The notes under the pieces were generated by a model. It worked only from the letters and a program-made list of their open reading frames with translations, was not told the origin of the DNA and searched no databases. Positions 8,360-16,885 of a stretch of 64,000 bases of DNA are shown piece by piece. Numbering within the stretch: position 1 is the stretch's first letter; each line of letters opens with the position of its first letter. Origin of the DNA: Pseudomonas alkylphenolica (GTDB taxonomy: Bacteria; Pseudomonadota; Gammaproteobacteria; Pseudomonadales; Pseudomonadaceae); contig NZ_CP009048.1 in NCBI RefSeq assembly GCF_000746525.1, forward strand, positions 3,155,501-3,219,500, read 5' to 3'. The position numbers and the translations under genes are program-made.

Positions 8360-9250
8360 CTAGTTGTCGTGACGAGAACCGCCCGACCCATTCATCTGGC
8401 CGAAACGACCGGCACGGAAGTCGTCGAAGGCCTCGGCAATCTCCGCCTCGCTGTTCATCACGAACGGGCCGTAACCGACGATCGGCTCGTCCAGTGGCTC
8501 GCCGCTGAGCAGCAGCACCGACACTTCGGTCTGCGCTTCCAGCAACAGTTCGTCACCGGCACGGTCGAATAGCACCAGCTGCGCCGGGCCGACGGCCCGC
8601 TCGCCATTGACCAGCAGCTTGCCGCGCAACACCACCAATGCCGTGCTGCGCCCTGCCGCGCTGGGCAGGCGCACCGGTGCGCCAGGTTTGAGCTGCAGGT
8701 CCCAGACGTCCATCGGCGAAAAGGTCTGCGCCGGGCCCTGGTGGCCACGGAATTCACCGGCGATCACCCGCAGGCTGCCGCTACCGGCGCCCAGGGGCAC
8801 GACAGGAATGTCGCTGCTGAGCAGGGTCTGGTAACCGGCTGCTGCCGATTTGTCCTTGGCCGGCAGGTTGACCCACAGCTGGACCATCTCCAGGGTGCCG
8901 CCCTTGGCGGCGAACGCCGGCGAGTGGAACTCTTCATGGAGGATGCCGTTGGCCGCGGTCATCCACTGCACATCGCCCGGGCCGATCAGGCCACCGGCAC
9001 CGGTAGAGTCGCGGTGCTCCAGTTCGCCCTGGTAGACGATGGTCACGGTTTCAAAGCCGCGATGCGGGTGCTGGCCGACACCACGACGCGCCGTGGTCGG
9101 GGTGAAGTCGTGGGGGCCGGCATAGTCCAACAACAAGAACGGACTGATGTGCTGAGCCAGGTTGTCGTAGGTGAACAGGCTGCGTACCGGGAAGCCATCG
9201 CCGACCCAGTGCGGGTTGGGGCTGCTGTAGACGCCTTGGATCTTTTTCAT
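8360..9250 (-). CDS. Pirin family protein
   Basis: A bicupin of 296 residues. The N-terminal cupin has the metal-binding set HPHRGFET, a His in the LEHRDS region and HEE in ILHEEF, as in pirins with quercetinase-like activity. The ATG at 9250 has GAGGAG upstream; an earlier in-frame ATG is less likely. It heads the operon with the two isochorismatase-like genes and is divergent from a LysR gene. Confidence 0.9.
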   Translation of the reverse strand: MKKIQGVYSSPNPHWVGDGFPVRSLFTYDNLAQHISPFLLLDYAGPHDFTPTTARRGVGQHPHRGFETVTIVYQGELEHRDSTGAGGLIGPGDVQWMTAANGILHEEFHSPAFAAKGGTLEMVQLWVNLPAKDKSAAAGYQTLLSSDIPVVPLGAGSGSLRVIAGEFRGHQGPAQTFSPMDVWDLQLKPGAPVRLPSAAGRSTALVVLRGKLLVNGERAVGPAQLVLFDRAGDELLLEAQTEVSVLLLSGEPLDEPIVGYGPFVMNSEAEIAEAFDDFRAGRFGQMNGSGGSRHDN

Positions 9251-9310
9251 GAGATGTCTCCTCTCGTGGATGGCTATAACCATACGAGCGCAACGACATC
9301 GGCGGTAGAT

Positions 9311-9321
9311 CAGTTAAACTG
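9311..9321. promoter_or_regulatory. Candidate LysR box
   Basis: CAGTTAAACTG is a perfect palindrome around a central A, in the 99 bases between the divergent pirin and LysR genes. The spacing of T and A residues is compatible with a LysR recognition site. It is the best operator candidate for this divergent pair. Confidence 0.45.
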
Positions 9322-9349
9322 TCTTCAGCGTTCCATATGGAGAACACTG

Positions 9350-10255
9350 GTGGAAGACCTCAACGACCTTTACTACTTTGCCCAGGTCGTCGATCACGGT
9401 GGCTTTGCCCCTGCTGGTCGTGCCCTGGACATGCCCAAGTCAAAACTCAGCCGGCGTATCGCCGGGCTGGAAGAACGTCTCGGCGTGCGCCTGATCCAGC
9501 GCTCGACCCGACACTTTTCGGTCACCGAAATCGGCCAGGCCTATTACCGCCACTGTGTGGCGATGCTGGTGGAAGCCGAAGGCGCCGCCGAGTTGATCGA
9601 GCGCAACCGTGCCGAACCCCAGGGCATCGTGCGCCTGAGCTGCCCGACTGCCCTGCTGGATTTCTGGGTGGGCGCCATGCTGACCCGCTTCATGGTCCAG
9701 TGCCCGTTGGTGCAACTGCACATTGAAAGCACCAACCGCCAGGTCGACCTGATTCAGGAAGGCATCGACATCGCCTTGCGGGTGCGCGTGCCGCCGCTGG
9801 AAAGCAGTGACCTGGTGATGAAAACCCTGGCCCACAGCACCCAGTGCCTGGTGGCCTCACCCGAGCTGCGCGAGCGCCTGCCGACACGTCCGGTACCAGC
9901 CGACCTTGCCAGCCTGCCGAGTTTGCACTGGGGCAAACCGCAGCGGGACTATCACTGGGAGCTGGTCGGTCCTGATGGCGCTCGCGCCAGCCTGCGCCAT
10001 CAACCGCGACTGGTTACCGACGATCTGCTGATGTTGCGCGAGGCAGCAGTGGCTGGCGTTGGTGTGGTTCATGTGCCGTTGGTGGTGGTGCGTGATGAAC
10101 TCGATAGCGGCCAACTGGTCAGGGTCACTCCTGAGTGGGCACCGGAGTGCGGCGTGCTGCACGCGGTATTCGCCTCGCGCCGGGGGTTGCTGCCAGGCGT
10201 GCGCAGCTTGCTGGATTTTCTGGCGAAAGAATTTGAGGTCAGTGATATCACCTGA
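9350..10255 (+). CDS. LysR-family transcriptional regulator
   Basis: A LysR regulator of 301 residues starting at GTG (VEDLNDLYYFAQVVDHGG) with GGAGAA about eight bases upstream. The DNA-binding helix (GRALDMPKSKLSRRIAGLEE) is at about residues 22-42, and the effector domain follows. It is divergent from the pirin and two isochorismatase-like genes, which it probably controls. A longer frame upstream has no support. Confidence 0.9.
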   Translation: MEDLNDLYYFAQVVDHGGFAPAGRALDMPKSKLSRRIAGLEERLGVRLIQRSTRHFSVTEIGQAYYRHCVAMLVEAEGAAELIERNRAEPQGIVRLSCPTALLDFWVGAMLTRFMVQCPLVQLHIESTNRQVDLIQEGIDIALRVRVPPLESSDLVMKTLAHSTQCLVASPELRERLPTRPVPADLASLPSLHWGKPQRDYHWELVGPDGARASLRHQPRLVTDDLLMLREAAVAGVGVVHVPLVVVRDELDSGQLVRVTPEWAPECGVLHAVFASRRGLLPGVRSLLDFLAKEFEVSDIT

Positions 10256-10410
10256 TATCGCGGGGCGAGCCCCCCCACCGGGTGCTCGCTCACACCTTGA
10301 AATGCGTAGTTTTTGAGTCCACCATGGACAATCCAGCTACGACGTCGCGACCTCAAATCGTCTTCAGTGCACAGCCACTCAACTATCTGAATCAATCAGT
10401 CAGCTAACTA

Positions 10411-11019
10411 ATGAAGAACATCGAAAACTACAAGGTTGTGGCTGACAGTATTGCAACGTTGCTGTTCCCCCATGCGGAAGTCATCGTTCATGAAGTGCAG
10501 AGCCAGACGGTCGTGCACATAGCGAACAATTTCTCCAAGCGTAAACTCGGCGATGACTCGGCACTGGACCAGGAGCTGGGCGATTTTCGCAGCACGCCAA
10601 GCATCGGCCCCTATGAAAAAATCAATTGGAACGGGCAGAAAATCCGCTCCATCACCAGTGTGCTCTATGACCAGCAGGGCAACGCTGAGTATCTGCTCTG
10701 TATCAACCTGAATTTCTCTGTTCTGGAACAGGCACACCTGGCGCTGGAAGCATTCTTCCAGGTTCACCGCCTGATTCCGCAGCCCGACACGCTGTTCAAG
10801 GATGATTGGCAGGAACGTATCAATACCTTCCTGCATGCCTGGCTTCAACAACACAACCTGTCGCTGCGCACCCTGAAGATCAAGGACAAGCGCAACCTGG
10901 TGGAAGCGCTCTTTGCCGAAGGTGCGTTTGACGGGCGCAGCGGCGCCGATTACGTCGCCAATGTACTCAACATGGGGCGTGCGACCGTTTACAAGTATCT
11001 GAAAGCGCTACGGGGCTAG
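10411..11019 (+). CDS. YheO/DauR-type PAS and HTH regulator
   Basis: A 202-residue regulator with an N-terminal YheO-like PAS domain (about residues 5-120, including PHAEVIVHE and the IGPYEKINW segment) and a C-terminal DauR-type helix-turn-helix (ADYVANVLNMGRATVYKYLK). Members include DauR, which controls D-arginine use in P. aeruginosa. It sits just upstream of, and codirectional with, the deacylase/dehydratase operon, so it most likely governs that operon. The preceding 155 bases hold only a degenerate REP-like stretch near 10260. Confidence 0.88.
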   Translation: MKNIENYKVVADSIATLLFPHAEVIVHEVQSQTVVHIANNFSKRKLGDDSALDQELGDFRSTPSIGPYEKINWNGQKIRSITSVLYDQQGNAEYLLCINLNFSVLEQAHLALEAFFQVHRLIPQPDTLFKDDWQERINTFLHAWLQQHNLSLRTLKIKDKRNLVEALFAEGAFDGRSGADYVANVLNMGRATVYKYLKALRG

Positions 11020-11052
11020 CGCACACCGCAGCAGCCGAAGGAGTTACTCACT

Positions 11053-11102
11053 TCTACAACATTGGTAGACAAAATTTTTTCCACACAAGAATTTTAGTCT
11101 AC
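11053..11102. promoter_or_regulatory. GTAGAC/GTCTAC operator cluster, distal
   Basis: GTAGAC (11065-11070) and GTCTAC (11097-11102) form an inverted repeat whose arms extend to GGTAGACAAAATT against AATTTTAGTCTACC with one inserted base. A further TCTAC lies at 11053-11057. The AT-rich middle would suit a promoter. Repetition of the same hexamer at 11236-11248 suggests a regulator binding site. Confidence 0.55.
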
Positions 11103-11235
11103 CCCCTGCCCCGGCAGTCCCAGCCTCCACTCAGCCAGCGATTTAGAGCCTTTTCTCTGTTTTTACGTGCCTCTGACTCCCAGCAAGTTGGCGGTTTACG
11201 GCTCAGTACGTTCTCTTGCCACAAGGAGATATTAA

Positions 11236-11248
11236 GTCTACGGTAGAC
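11236..11248. promoter_or_regulatory. GTCTAC-G-GTAGAC operator, proximal
   Basis: GTCTAC and GTAGAC are directly opposed around one G, a perfect 13-base palindrome. It lies 30 bases before the deacylase ATG and repeats the hexamer of the distal cluster. Binding here would sit in the leader of the operon. Confidence 0.55.
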
Positions 11249-11277
11249 ACCAATTCCACAAATGTGATGCTACACCC

Positions 11278-12402
11278 ATGCCTATTCAGACCCGCTTCAC
11301 GGACTTGCCGCCGCTCGGGCCGAGTAACACGGTCCGCCTGCACACCCATGAATTCAGCGGGGCTGGATGTCGGCGTAGCGCCTACATCCAGGCAGGCCTG
11401 CACGCCGATGAACATCCCGGCTTGCTGGTCATCCAGCATCTCCAGGAGATGCTGGTGGAACTTCACCAGCAGGGCAGGATTCTCGGCCGCATCGTGCTGT
11501 GTCCATTTGCCAACCCGGTCGGCATGACCCAGAACGTGCTGGGGTTCTGGACAGGGCGTTTCAACCTGGCAAACGGTGAAAACTTCAACCGCAACTTCCC
11601 GGACCTGGTGCCCTTGCTGGAAGCACAGTCCAGCGCCCCTGAAACTGCGGCGAAGACACCTGCACAACGGCTCAAACACGCTCTGGCAGCACTGACACCG
11701 TCCGATACGGTGAGCGCCGTTCGCCAGTCGTTGCTGGGCGAAGCACTGCAGCACGACCTGGTCCTGGACCTGCATTGCGACACAGCCGGTGTACTTCACC
11801 TCTACGCCAATCAGGCCCAGCGCAATCAAGCCCTGAAGCTGGCCGAGTGCATGGACATCAAGGTCGTGTTTCTTGAGGCGTCAGCAGGTGGCCAGCCGTT
11901 CGATGAATCGTGCAATCGCCCGTGGGACTGGCTCATTGAGAAAGGCCTGTGCAGCGCTGAGGAGCGGCCGTTTGCAGCAAGCATCGAGTTGCGAGGGCAA
12001 GCGGATGTGAATGATCAACTCGCCCGCGAAGATGCCCTGGGCATTCTCGATTTCCTCGCCAGCGAGGGATTGCTTCGCCTCGACGCCCCGGTACGCGCGC
12101 GGTGCGTGCCACAGGTGTATCCGCTAGAGGGAGCAAGTCACTTGCCGTCTCCAGGGCATGGACTGCTGGTCTGGAAGAAGCGGCCCGGCGAGTCGATTTC
12201 CAAAGGGGAATTGATCGCTGAGCTGGTGCCGGTGGATGCAGCAATCGGCACACCTCGAGTGCCCATCTTCAGTGATGTGGATGGGGTGGTCGTGGTTCAG
12301 CCGCTGTTCAAGCTGGTTCGCGCGGGACAACGCGTGGGACTGCTCGCTGGCGTTGAACCGCTACCCAATCGCCGATCCGGCCAGCTTCTCAATCACTTCT
12401 GA
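11278..12402 (+). CDS. M14-family deacylase (succinylglutamate desuccinylase/DoeB-like)
   Basis: A zinc amidohydrolase of 374 residues in the succinylglutamate desuccinylase/aspartoacylase group. Zinc ligands are His42 and Glu45 (GLHADEHPG) and His166 (DLHCD); Arg105 lies in NFNRNF, and the likely catalytic Glu is in SIELRGQADV. The closest type I recognise is DoeB/EutE, which deacetylates N-acetyl-diaminobutyrate in ectoine breakdown. The ATG lacks a clear ribosome site, and an in-frame stop at 11233 rules out a longer form. It begins an apparent operon with the dehydratase and cyclodeaminase-like genes. Confidence 0.85.
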   Translation: MPIQTRFTDLPPLGPSNTVRLHTHEFSGAGCRRSAYIQAGLHADEHPGLLVIQHLQEMLVELHQQGRILGRIVLCPFANPVGMTQNVLGFWTGRFNLANGENFNRNFPDLVPLLEAQSSAPETAAKTPAQRLKHALAALTPSDTVSAVRQSLLGEALQHDLVLDLHCDTAGVLHLYANQAQRNQALKLAECMDIKVVFLEASAGGQPFDESCNRPWDWLIEKGLCSAEERPFAASIELRGQADVNDQLAREDALGILDFLASEGLLRLDAPVRARCVPQVYPLEGASHLPSPGHGLLVWKKRPGESISKGELIAELVPVDAAIGTPRVPIFSDVDGVVVVQPLFKLVRAGQRVGLLAGVEPLPNRRSGQLLNHF

Positions 12403-12421
12403 TTCACCAAGGAGATTCGAT

Positions 12422-13399
12422 ATGTCCGTTGATGCCAACAGTCTGCCGTCGTTGTATGAAGCAATCGCCCAAGCGCATAAGGCCCTGCGTCCCGAAGTAG
12501 CGGTTACGCCTCTGACCTACAGCGCACGGCTTTGCGCCCTGACAGGGTGCGAGGTCTACCTCAAGTGCGAACACCTGCAACATACCGGCTCGTTCAAGTT
12601 CCGCGGTGCCAGCAACAAGATCCGCCTGCTACCGCAAGTGCAGCGTCAGCTGGGGGTAATCACGGCTTCCTCTGGCAACCACGGCCAAGGCCTCGCGCTT
12701 GCCGGCAAGGTGCTGGGGGTTCCCGTAACCGTCTACACCACAACTTCAGCCTCTGCTTACAAGCTGGATGCCATGCGCGCCCTCGGCGCAGAAGTAATCA
12801 GCCTGGACCTTGATCCGCTGAGTGTGGAACTGGAAGCCGCACGCCAGGCGTCTGTGCAAGGCAAACCCTTCGTTTCCCCCTACAACGACGCAGACATCAT
12901 TGCCGGCCAGGGCACCATAGGGATCGAACTGTTCGAACAGGCCCCAGACCTTGATGCGGTTTTCGTGGCGGTAGGTGGCGGCGGCATGATCTCCGGCATT
13001 GGTGCAGCGCTGCGAACCCTGAACCCCAAGATCGACATCATCGGTTGCTGGCCAGCGAACGCGCCGACCCTGCAACGCTCTCTCGAAGCCGGCGAAATCA
13101 TCGAGATCGAAGAAAAAGACACTATCTCCGATGGCACGGCCGGTGGCATCGAGCCAGGCAGCATCACCTTTGCGCTTTGCCAAGCCTTGTTGACCCGCAC
13201 GGTGCTGGTCAGCGAGCAAGAGATCAAATCGGCGATGCGCGATGTCGCAGCCTGCGAACGCTGGATCATCGAGGGCGCCGCCGGTGTCGCGGTGGCCGGC
13301 ATGAAGAAACTGGCGCAGGAATACCGCGGCAAGCGTGTGGCGGTGGTCATTTGCGGTCGCAACATCCTCCTCGAAAAATTCCTCGGAGCCATTCAATGA
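12422..13399 (+). CDS. PLP-dependent threonine dehydratase-like enzyme (EutB/BhcB type)
   Basis: A fold-type II PLP enzyme of 325 residues. Lys59 in GSFKFRGA binds the cofactor, SSGNHGQGLA holds the substrate carboxylate and VGGGGMISG binds the phosphate. It is related to threonine/serine dehydratases, to EutB of hydroxyectoine use and to BhcB, which dehydrates beta-hydroxyaspartate to iminosuccinate. There is no C-terminal ACT domain, so it is not the biosynthetic IlvA. Its stop overlaps the next start (ATGA), implying coupled translation with the cyclodeaminase-like partner. The exact substrate is an inference. Confidence 0.85.
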   Translation: MSVDANSLPSLYEAIAQAHKALRPEVAVTPLTYSARLCALTGCEVYLKCEHLQHTGSFKFRGASNKIRLLPQVQRQLGVITASSGNHGQGLALAGKVLGVPVTVYTTTSASAYKLDAMRALGAEVISLDLDPLSVELEAARQASVQGKPFVSPYNDADIIAGQGTIGIELFEQAPDLDAVFVAVGGGGMISGIGAALRTLNPKIDIIGCWPANAPTLQRSLEAGEIIEIEEKDTISDGTAGGIEPGSITFALCQALLTRTVLVSEQEIKSAMRDVAACERWIIEGAAGVAVAGMKKLAQEYRGKRVAVVICGRNILLEKFLGAIQ

Positions 13400-14343
13400 A
13401 AGTCTTCGGCAAGCAGCAGATCGTTTCACAGCTCGACCTGGAACTGGCGGTAAAGCGCCTGGAAGAAGGCTTTATCGCTTTCTCCAACGGCAAGGTGCAG
13501 GTACCGCCTGTACAGGCATTTTCGTTTGCTGAAGCAAACGGCGACTGCTGCGTCAAATCTGCCTATGTCCAGGGCAGCGATACTTTCACCGTGAAAATCT
13601 CCACGGGCTTCTATGACAATCCAGCCAAAGGTCTGGAAAGTAACGACGGCTTGATGATGGTGTTGTCTGCCACCACTGGGCAGCCACTGGCACTGCTGCA
13701 GGATGAGGGTTGGCTGACTTGTATCCGCACGGCACTGACCGGGCGGATCGCCGCCCGCCTGCTGGCGCCTCGCCATGTGAAGGCAATTGGCATCCTGGGT
13801 GCCGGCATGCAGGCCCGTATGCAGCTTGAGCATCTGCAGGCTGTCACGGACTGCCGCGAAGTCGTTGTGTGGGGTCGTGACGATGCCGAACTTCAAGCAT
13901 ACCAATCCTTTGCCAGTGCTCTGGGCTATGAAGTCCAGAAGACCCGTAACCCGGAAGATCTTGCCCGGGCCGCCAACCTGATTGTCTGCGCTACTCCATC
14001 GCGTGAGCCGCTAATCAAGAGCGAGTGGGTCCAGCCTGGCACCCACATTACGGCCGTAGGCGCTGACGCACCGGGCAAGCAAGAACTGGACGCAGCGTTG
14101 GTCGCACGTGCCGACCGTATCGTCGTCGACTCCCTCTATCAGTGCAGTCAGTACGGCGAGATCTCGCATGCTCTGAAAGCAGGTTTGATCCGCGACAGCC
14201 AGCTGGCCGAGCTTGGCGCCTTGCTGGCCGGCCGCGCGCAGGGCCGTGACAACGACGAGCAGATCACGCTGGTCGACCTGACCGGTGTGGCTGTACAGGA
14301 TGCACAGATCTCCAGCTGTGCTCTGGCATCAATGCAAGGCTAA
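13396..14343 (+). CDS. Ornithine cyclodeaminase/mu-crystallin family protein (EutC/BhcD type)
   Basis: A 315-residue NAD(P)-dependent enzyme with Rossmann motif ILGAGMQA near residues 133-140 and the family segment DEGWLTCIRTALTGRIAARL before it. Relatives include ornithine cyclodeaminase, ketimine reductases, EutC and the iminosuccinate reductase BhcD. Pairing with a BhcB/EutB-like dehydratase through an ATGA overlap favours reduction of the imine made by that partner over ornithine cyclisation. Confidence 0.85.
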   Translation: MKVFGKQQIVSQLDLELAVKRLEEGFIAFSNGKVQVPPVQAFSFAEANGDCCVKSAYVQGSDTFTVKISTGFYDNPAKGLESNDGLMMVLSATTGQPLALLQDEGWLTCIRTALTGRIAARLLAPRHVKAIGILGAGMQARMQLEHLQAVTDCREVVVWGRDDAELQAYQSFASALGYEVQKTRNPEDLARAANLIVCATPSREPLIKSEWVQPGTHITAVGADAPGKQELDAALVARADRIVVDSLYQCSQYGEISHALKAGLIRDSQLAELGALLAGRAQGRDNDEQITLVDLTGVAVQDAQISSCALASMQG

Positions 14344-14414
14344 TCACCTGATTCTCCCCTGCTCTCGCGCCGCCACTGCGAGTGTGCGAGATGTGCATCA
14401 CCCGGAGCGAAATC

Positions 14415-15200
14415 ATGAAAATAAAAAAGCTTTCCGTTCTGCTATCCAGCACTGCATTTGCGCTTCTGCTGTCTTCACAAGTAAACGCCGTCGACAGCCT
14501 TCGAATAGGCATCGAAGCGGCTTATCCGCCCTTCGCCTCAAAAACCGATAGCGGTGACATCACCGGATTTGATTACGACATCGGCAACGCGCTGTGCGCG
14601 CAAATGCAGGTCAAATGCCAGTGGATCGAGCAGGAATTCGATGGACTGATCCCCTCGCTGAGGGTGAGGAAAGTCGACGCCATCATTTCTTCGCTGACCA
14701 TCAGTGAGGAACGGAAAAAGTCCGTCGATTTCACCAATCGTTACTATCAGGCAGCTGGCCGCCTGGTGATGCGCGAAGGTGCCGACCTGGGTAGCAATTT
14801 CTCGGGCTTGGCTGGCAAACGAGTTGGTGTACAGCGCGCGGGAATTCACGACCGGTTTGCCACGCAAGTCCTCGCGCCCGCAGGCGCTGAGGTGGTCCGT
14901 TACACATCACTCAACGAAGCCTACCTGGACCTGATTGCCGGCCGTCTCGAAGCAGTTCAGGGTGACGACGTCGCCGTTCAGTTCGGATTTCTCGACACCC
15001 CCGGCGCTTCGGGCTATGCCTTTGCAGGCCACCCCTTAAGAGACCCTAAATACTTCGGTGACGGCGTCGGCATTGCAGTCCGCAAGGGCGACAAAACCTT
15101 GGTCGAGCGTTTCAACAAGGCTCTGCTAGCCATCCGCGAAAACGGCGAATACAAACGTATTCAGGATCACTACTTCAAATTTGACATCTACGGCGAATAA
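14415..15200 (+). CDS. Periplasmic amino-acid-binding protein (ABC type)
   Basis: A type II solute-binding protein of 261 residues with an N-terminal signal peptide (cleavage near VNA). The core LRIGIEAAYPPFASK, the GFDYDIG motif and the ISEERKKSVDFT segment are typical of lysine/arginine/ornithine-binding proteins. GGAG lies nine bases before the ATG. It ends the operon, and no permease or ATPase gene is adjacent, so it must share a transporter encoded elsewhere or act as a sensor. Confidence 0.9.
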   Translation: MKIKKLSVLLSSTAFALLLSSQVNAVDSLRIGIEAAYPPFASKTDSGDITGFDYDIGNALCAQMQVKCQWIEQEFDGLIPSLRVRKVDAIISSLTISEERKKSVDFTNRYYQAAGRLVMREGADLGSNFSGLAGKRVGVQRAGIHDRFATQVLAPAGAEVVRYTSLNEAYLDLIAGRLEAVQGDDVAVQFGFLDTPGASGYAFAGHPLRDPKYFGDGVGIAVRKGDKTLVERFNKALLAIRENGEYKRIQDHYFKFDIYGE

Positions 15201-15226
15201 ATCCGTCCGATATATGACATCTAACC

Positions 15227-15255
15227 CGGTGGTAGCGGGCTTGCCCCGCGATCGG
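15227..15255. repeat. Single REP unit
   Basis: One REP core (AGCGGGCTTGCCCCGCGATC) lies between the convergent binding-protein and hydrolase genes. No inverted partner is present. Confidence 0.75.
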
Positions 15256-15262
15256 CCTCACC

Positions 15263-16138
15263 CTATTGCTGCAGCAAGAATGCCGTGACCCGCTCGCTGC
15301 AGGCCGCAGGATCTTCCTGCATGAAGCAGTGTCCGCCCGGCACTTGCTCGGCGCTGACCTGCCGATTGTCCTGCGCCCAGCGCTGCACCGACTGTGGCAC
15401 GAAGGGATAGGTGGTTTCGCCGTAGAGTACCTGGCTCGGGGTCTTCACCCGGGTCAGCGAAGCCCACATGCGCCGCGGGAATGAACTGAAAATCTCCACT
15501 TCACGGCTTGGCCTGCACTTGAGCACCACGCCTTCGCCACAATCGCCGATGGCATGTTCGATATACGACTGCAACGCATGCTCGTTCCAGCCCTTGAAGA
15601 TCCCCCGCCCCTCCAGCGAGGCACGTGCGGCGCTACGGTCCGGCCAATGACTGCGGCGGGTCGCGGCCTTGCGCGCCAAGGCGTGACGACGGTGCAGGCC
15701 AACCAGCGCAGCGGCGCCCATAATGCCCATCATCGAGCGGCTGAACAGCACCGGATCGAGCAGGACCGCGCGCTGGAACAACTGTGGCCGATACGCCAGC
15801 ATCAACCCTGTAAGCACCCCGCCAAAACTGTGGCCGACGGCAAAGCGCGGCACCTCGGCGTATTCGCCACGGCCCGCCTCGAAGGCCTCGATAGCCAGTT
15901 CTGCGGTACGGTTCCAGCCCTGAAACGGGCCGCCATGGTCACTGTCGCCGTGGCCCTGGACATCACACAGCCAGAGGTCGAAGTGTTCTGCCAGGCGCGC
16001 CAGCATTGGCTGGTAGACCAGACAGCAAAAGCCGTTGCCGTGGAGAAAATGCAGCAAGGGTTTGCCGCTGGCGGGTGAGCGCCAGCCGCGCAAGGTAAAG
16101 CCGGCACTTGTGTCATGGGACCAGGGAATCAACTGCAT
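15263..16138 (-). CDS. Alpha/beta hydrolase
   Basis: A 291-residue alpha/beta-fold hydrolase. LHGNGFCCLVYQP supplies the oxyanion-hole HG motif, the nucleophile Ser is in VGHSFGGVLTG and the His in VPGGHCFMQED. No signal peptide is visible. It may be cotranscribed with the LysE-type gene upstream (17 bases apart). The substrate is unknown. Confidence 0.85.
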   Translation of the reverse strand: MQLIPWSHDTSAGFTLRGWRSPASGKPLLHFLHGNGFCCLVYQPMLARLAEHFDLWLCDVQGHGDSDHGGPFQGWNRTAELAIEAFEAGRGEYAEVPRFAVGHSFGGVLTGLMLAYRPQLFQRAVLLDPVLFSRSMMGIMGAAALVGLHRRHALARKAATRRSHWPDRSAARASLEGRGIFKGWNEHALQSYIEHAIGDCGEGVVLKCRPSREVEIFSSFPRRMWASLTRVKTPSQVLYGETTYPFVPQSVQRWAQDNRQVSAEQVPGGHCFMQEDPAACSERVTAFLLQQ

Positions 16139-16154
16139 GTGCCAGCGTACTCAT

Positions 16155-16784
16155 TCAGGAAAAACTCGATTCTACAAAGAGCAGTGGGTAAAGGGATATC
16201 ACCAGCAACGCCGCCATCAGGACATTGAACAGCATTAACCAGCGCGGGTTCTGCAGCACTGTACGCAAAGCGCTGCCGAACATCACCCAGACGCACACGC
16301 TGGGCAGGTTGACCAGGGCGAACACGGTGGCGATGACGATTACGTTGGTGACGTAGCCCTGGGCTGGCGTGTAGGTAGTGATTGCCCCCACCGCCATGAC
16401 CCAGGCCTTGGGGTTGACCCATTGAAACGCCGCCGCGCCCCAGAAGCCGAGCGGTTTGCGGCTCTCGGGGTTGCTGACCGACAAAGGCCCGGAGGTGGCG
16501 ATTTTCCACGCCAGGTACAGCAAGTAGGCCGCGCCGACATAGCGCAGCACGGTATAGATCGGCGGATAGGCCTTGAACACTTCACCGAGGCCAAAGCCCA
16601 CCGCCAGCACCATGACCATGAAGCCCACGCTGATGCCCAAGGCGTGCGGAATCGAACGGCGCACGCCAAAGTTCACCCCGGAGGCCAGCAACATGGTGTT
16701 GTTGGGCCCCGGGGTGATCGAAGACACGAAGGCGAACAGCACGAAGGCGGTTATCAGGTCGATTGAGCTGAGCATGGCAGGCAT
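16155..16784 (-). CDS. LysE/RhtB-family amino-acid exporter
   Basis: A 209-residue inner-membrane protein with about six hydrophobic segments and the family signature SSITPGPNNTMLLASGVNFG near the N-terminus. RhtB/LysE proteins export amino acids or derivatives. A second ATG three codons later is possible, and neither start has a strong ribosome site. Confidence 0.9.
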   Translation of the reverse strand: MPAMLSSIDLITAFVLFAFVSSITPGPNNTMLLASGVNFGVRRSIPHALGISVGFMVMVLAVGFGLGEVFKAYPPIYTVLRYVGAAYLLYLAWKIATSGPLSVSNPESRKPLGFWGAAAFQWVNPKAWVMAVGAITTYTPAQGYVTNVIVIATVFALVNLPSVCVWVMFGSALRTVLQNPRWLMLFNVLMAALLVISLYPLLFVESSFS

Positions 16785-16885
16785 CCAGATTTTTTCTTGT
16801 GGGCTGCACTGACACTAGCGGAGTCCTGCTCTAGGCCGACCATACAGTTACTGAAAATAATACCGTATCACTTGACTGTACCCAT

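Noticed and set aside
11216..11527. 103-codon frame overlapping the deacylase start, with a good AAGGAG nearby
   Set aside because: The AAGGAG lies downstream of this frame's start, and the frame lacks motifs while the overlapping deacylase frame carries the zinc site.
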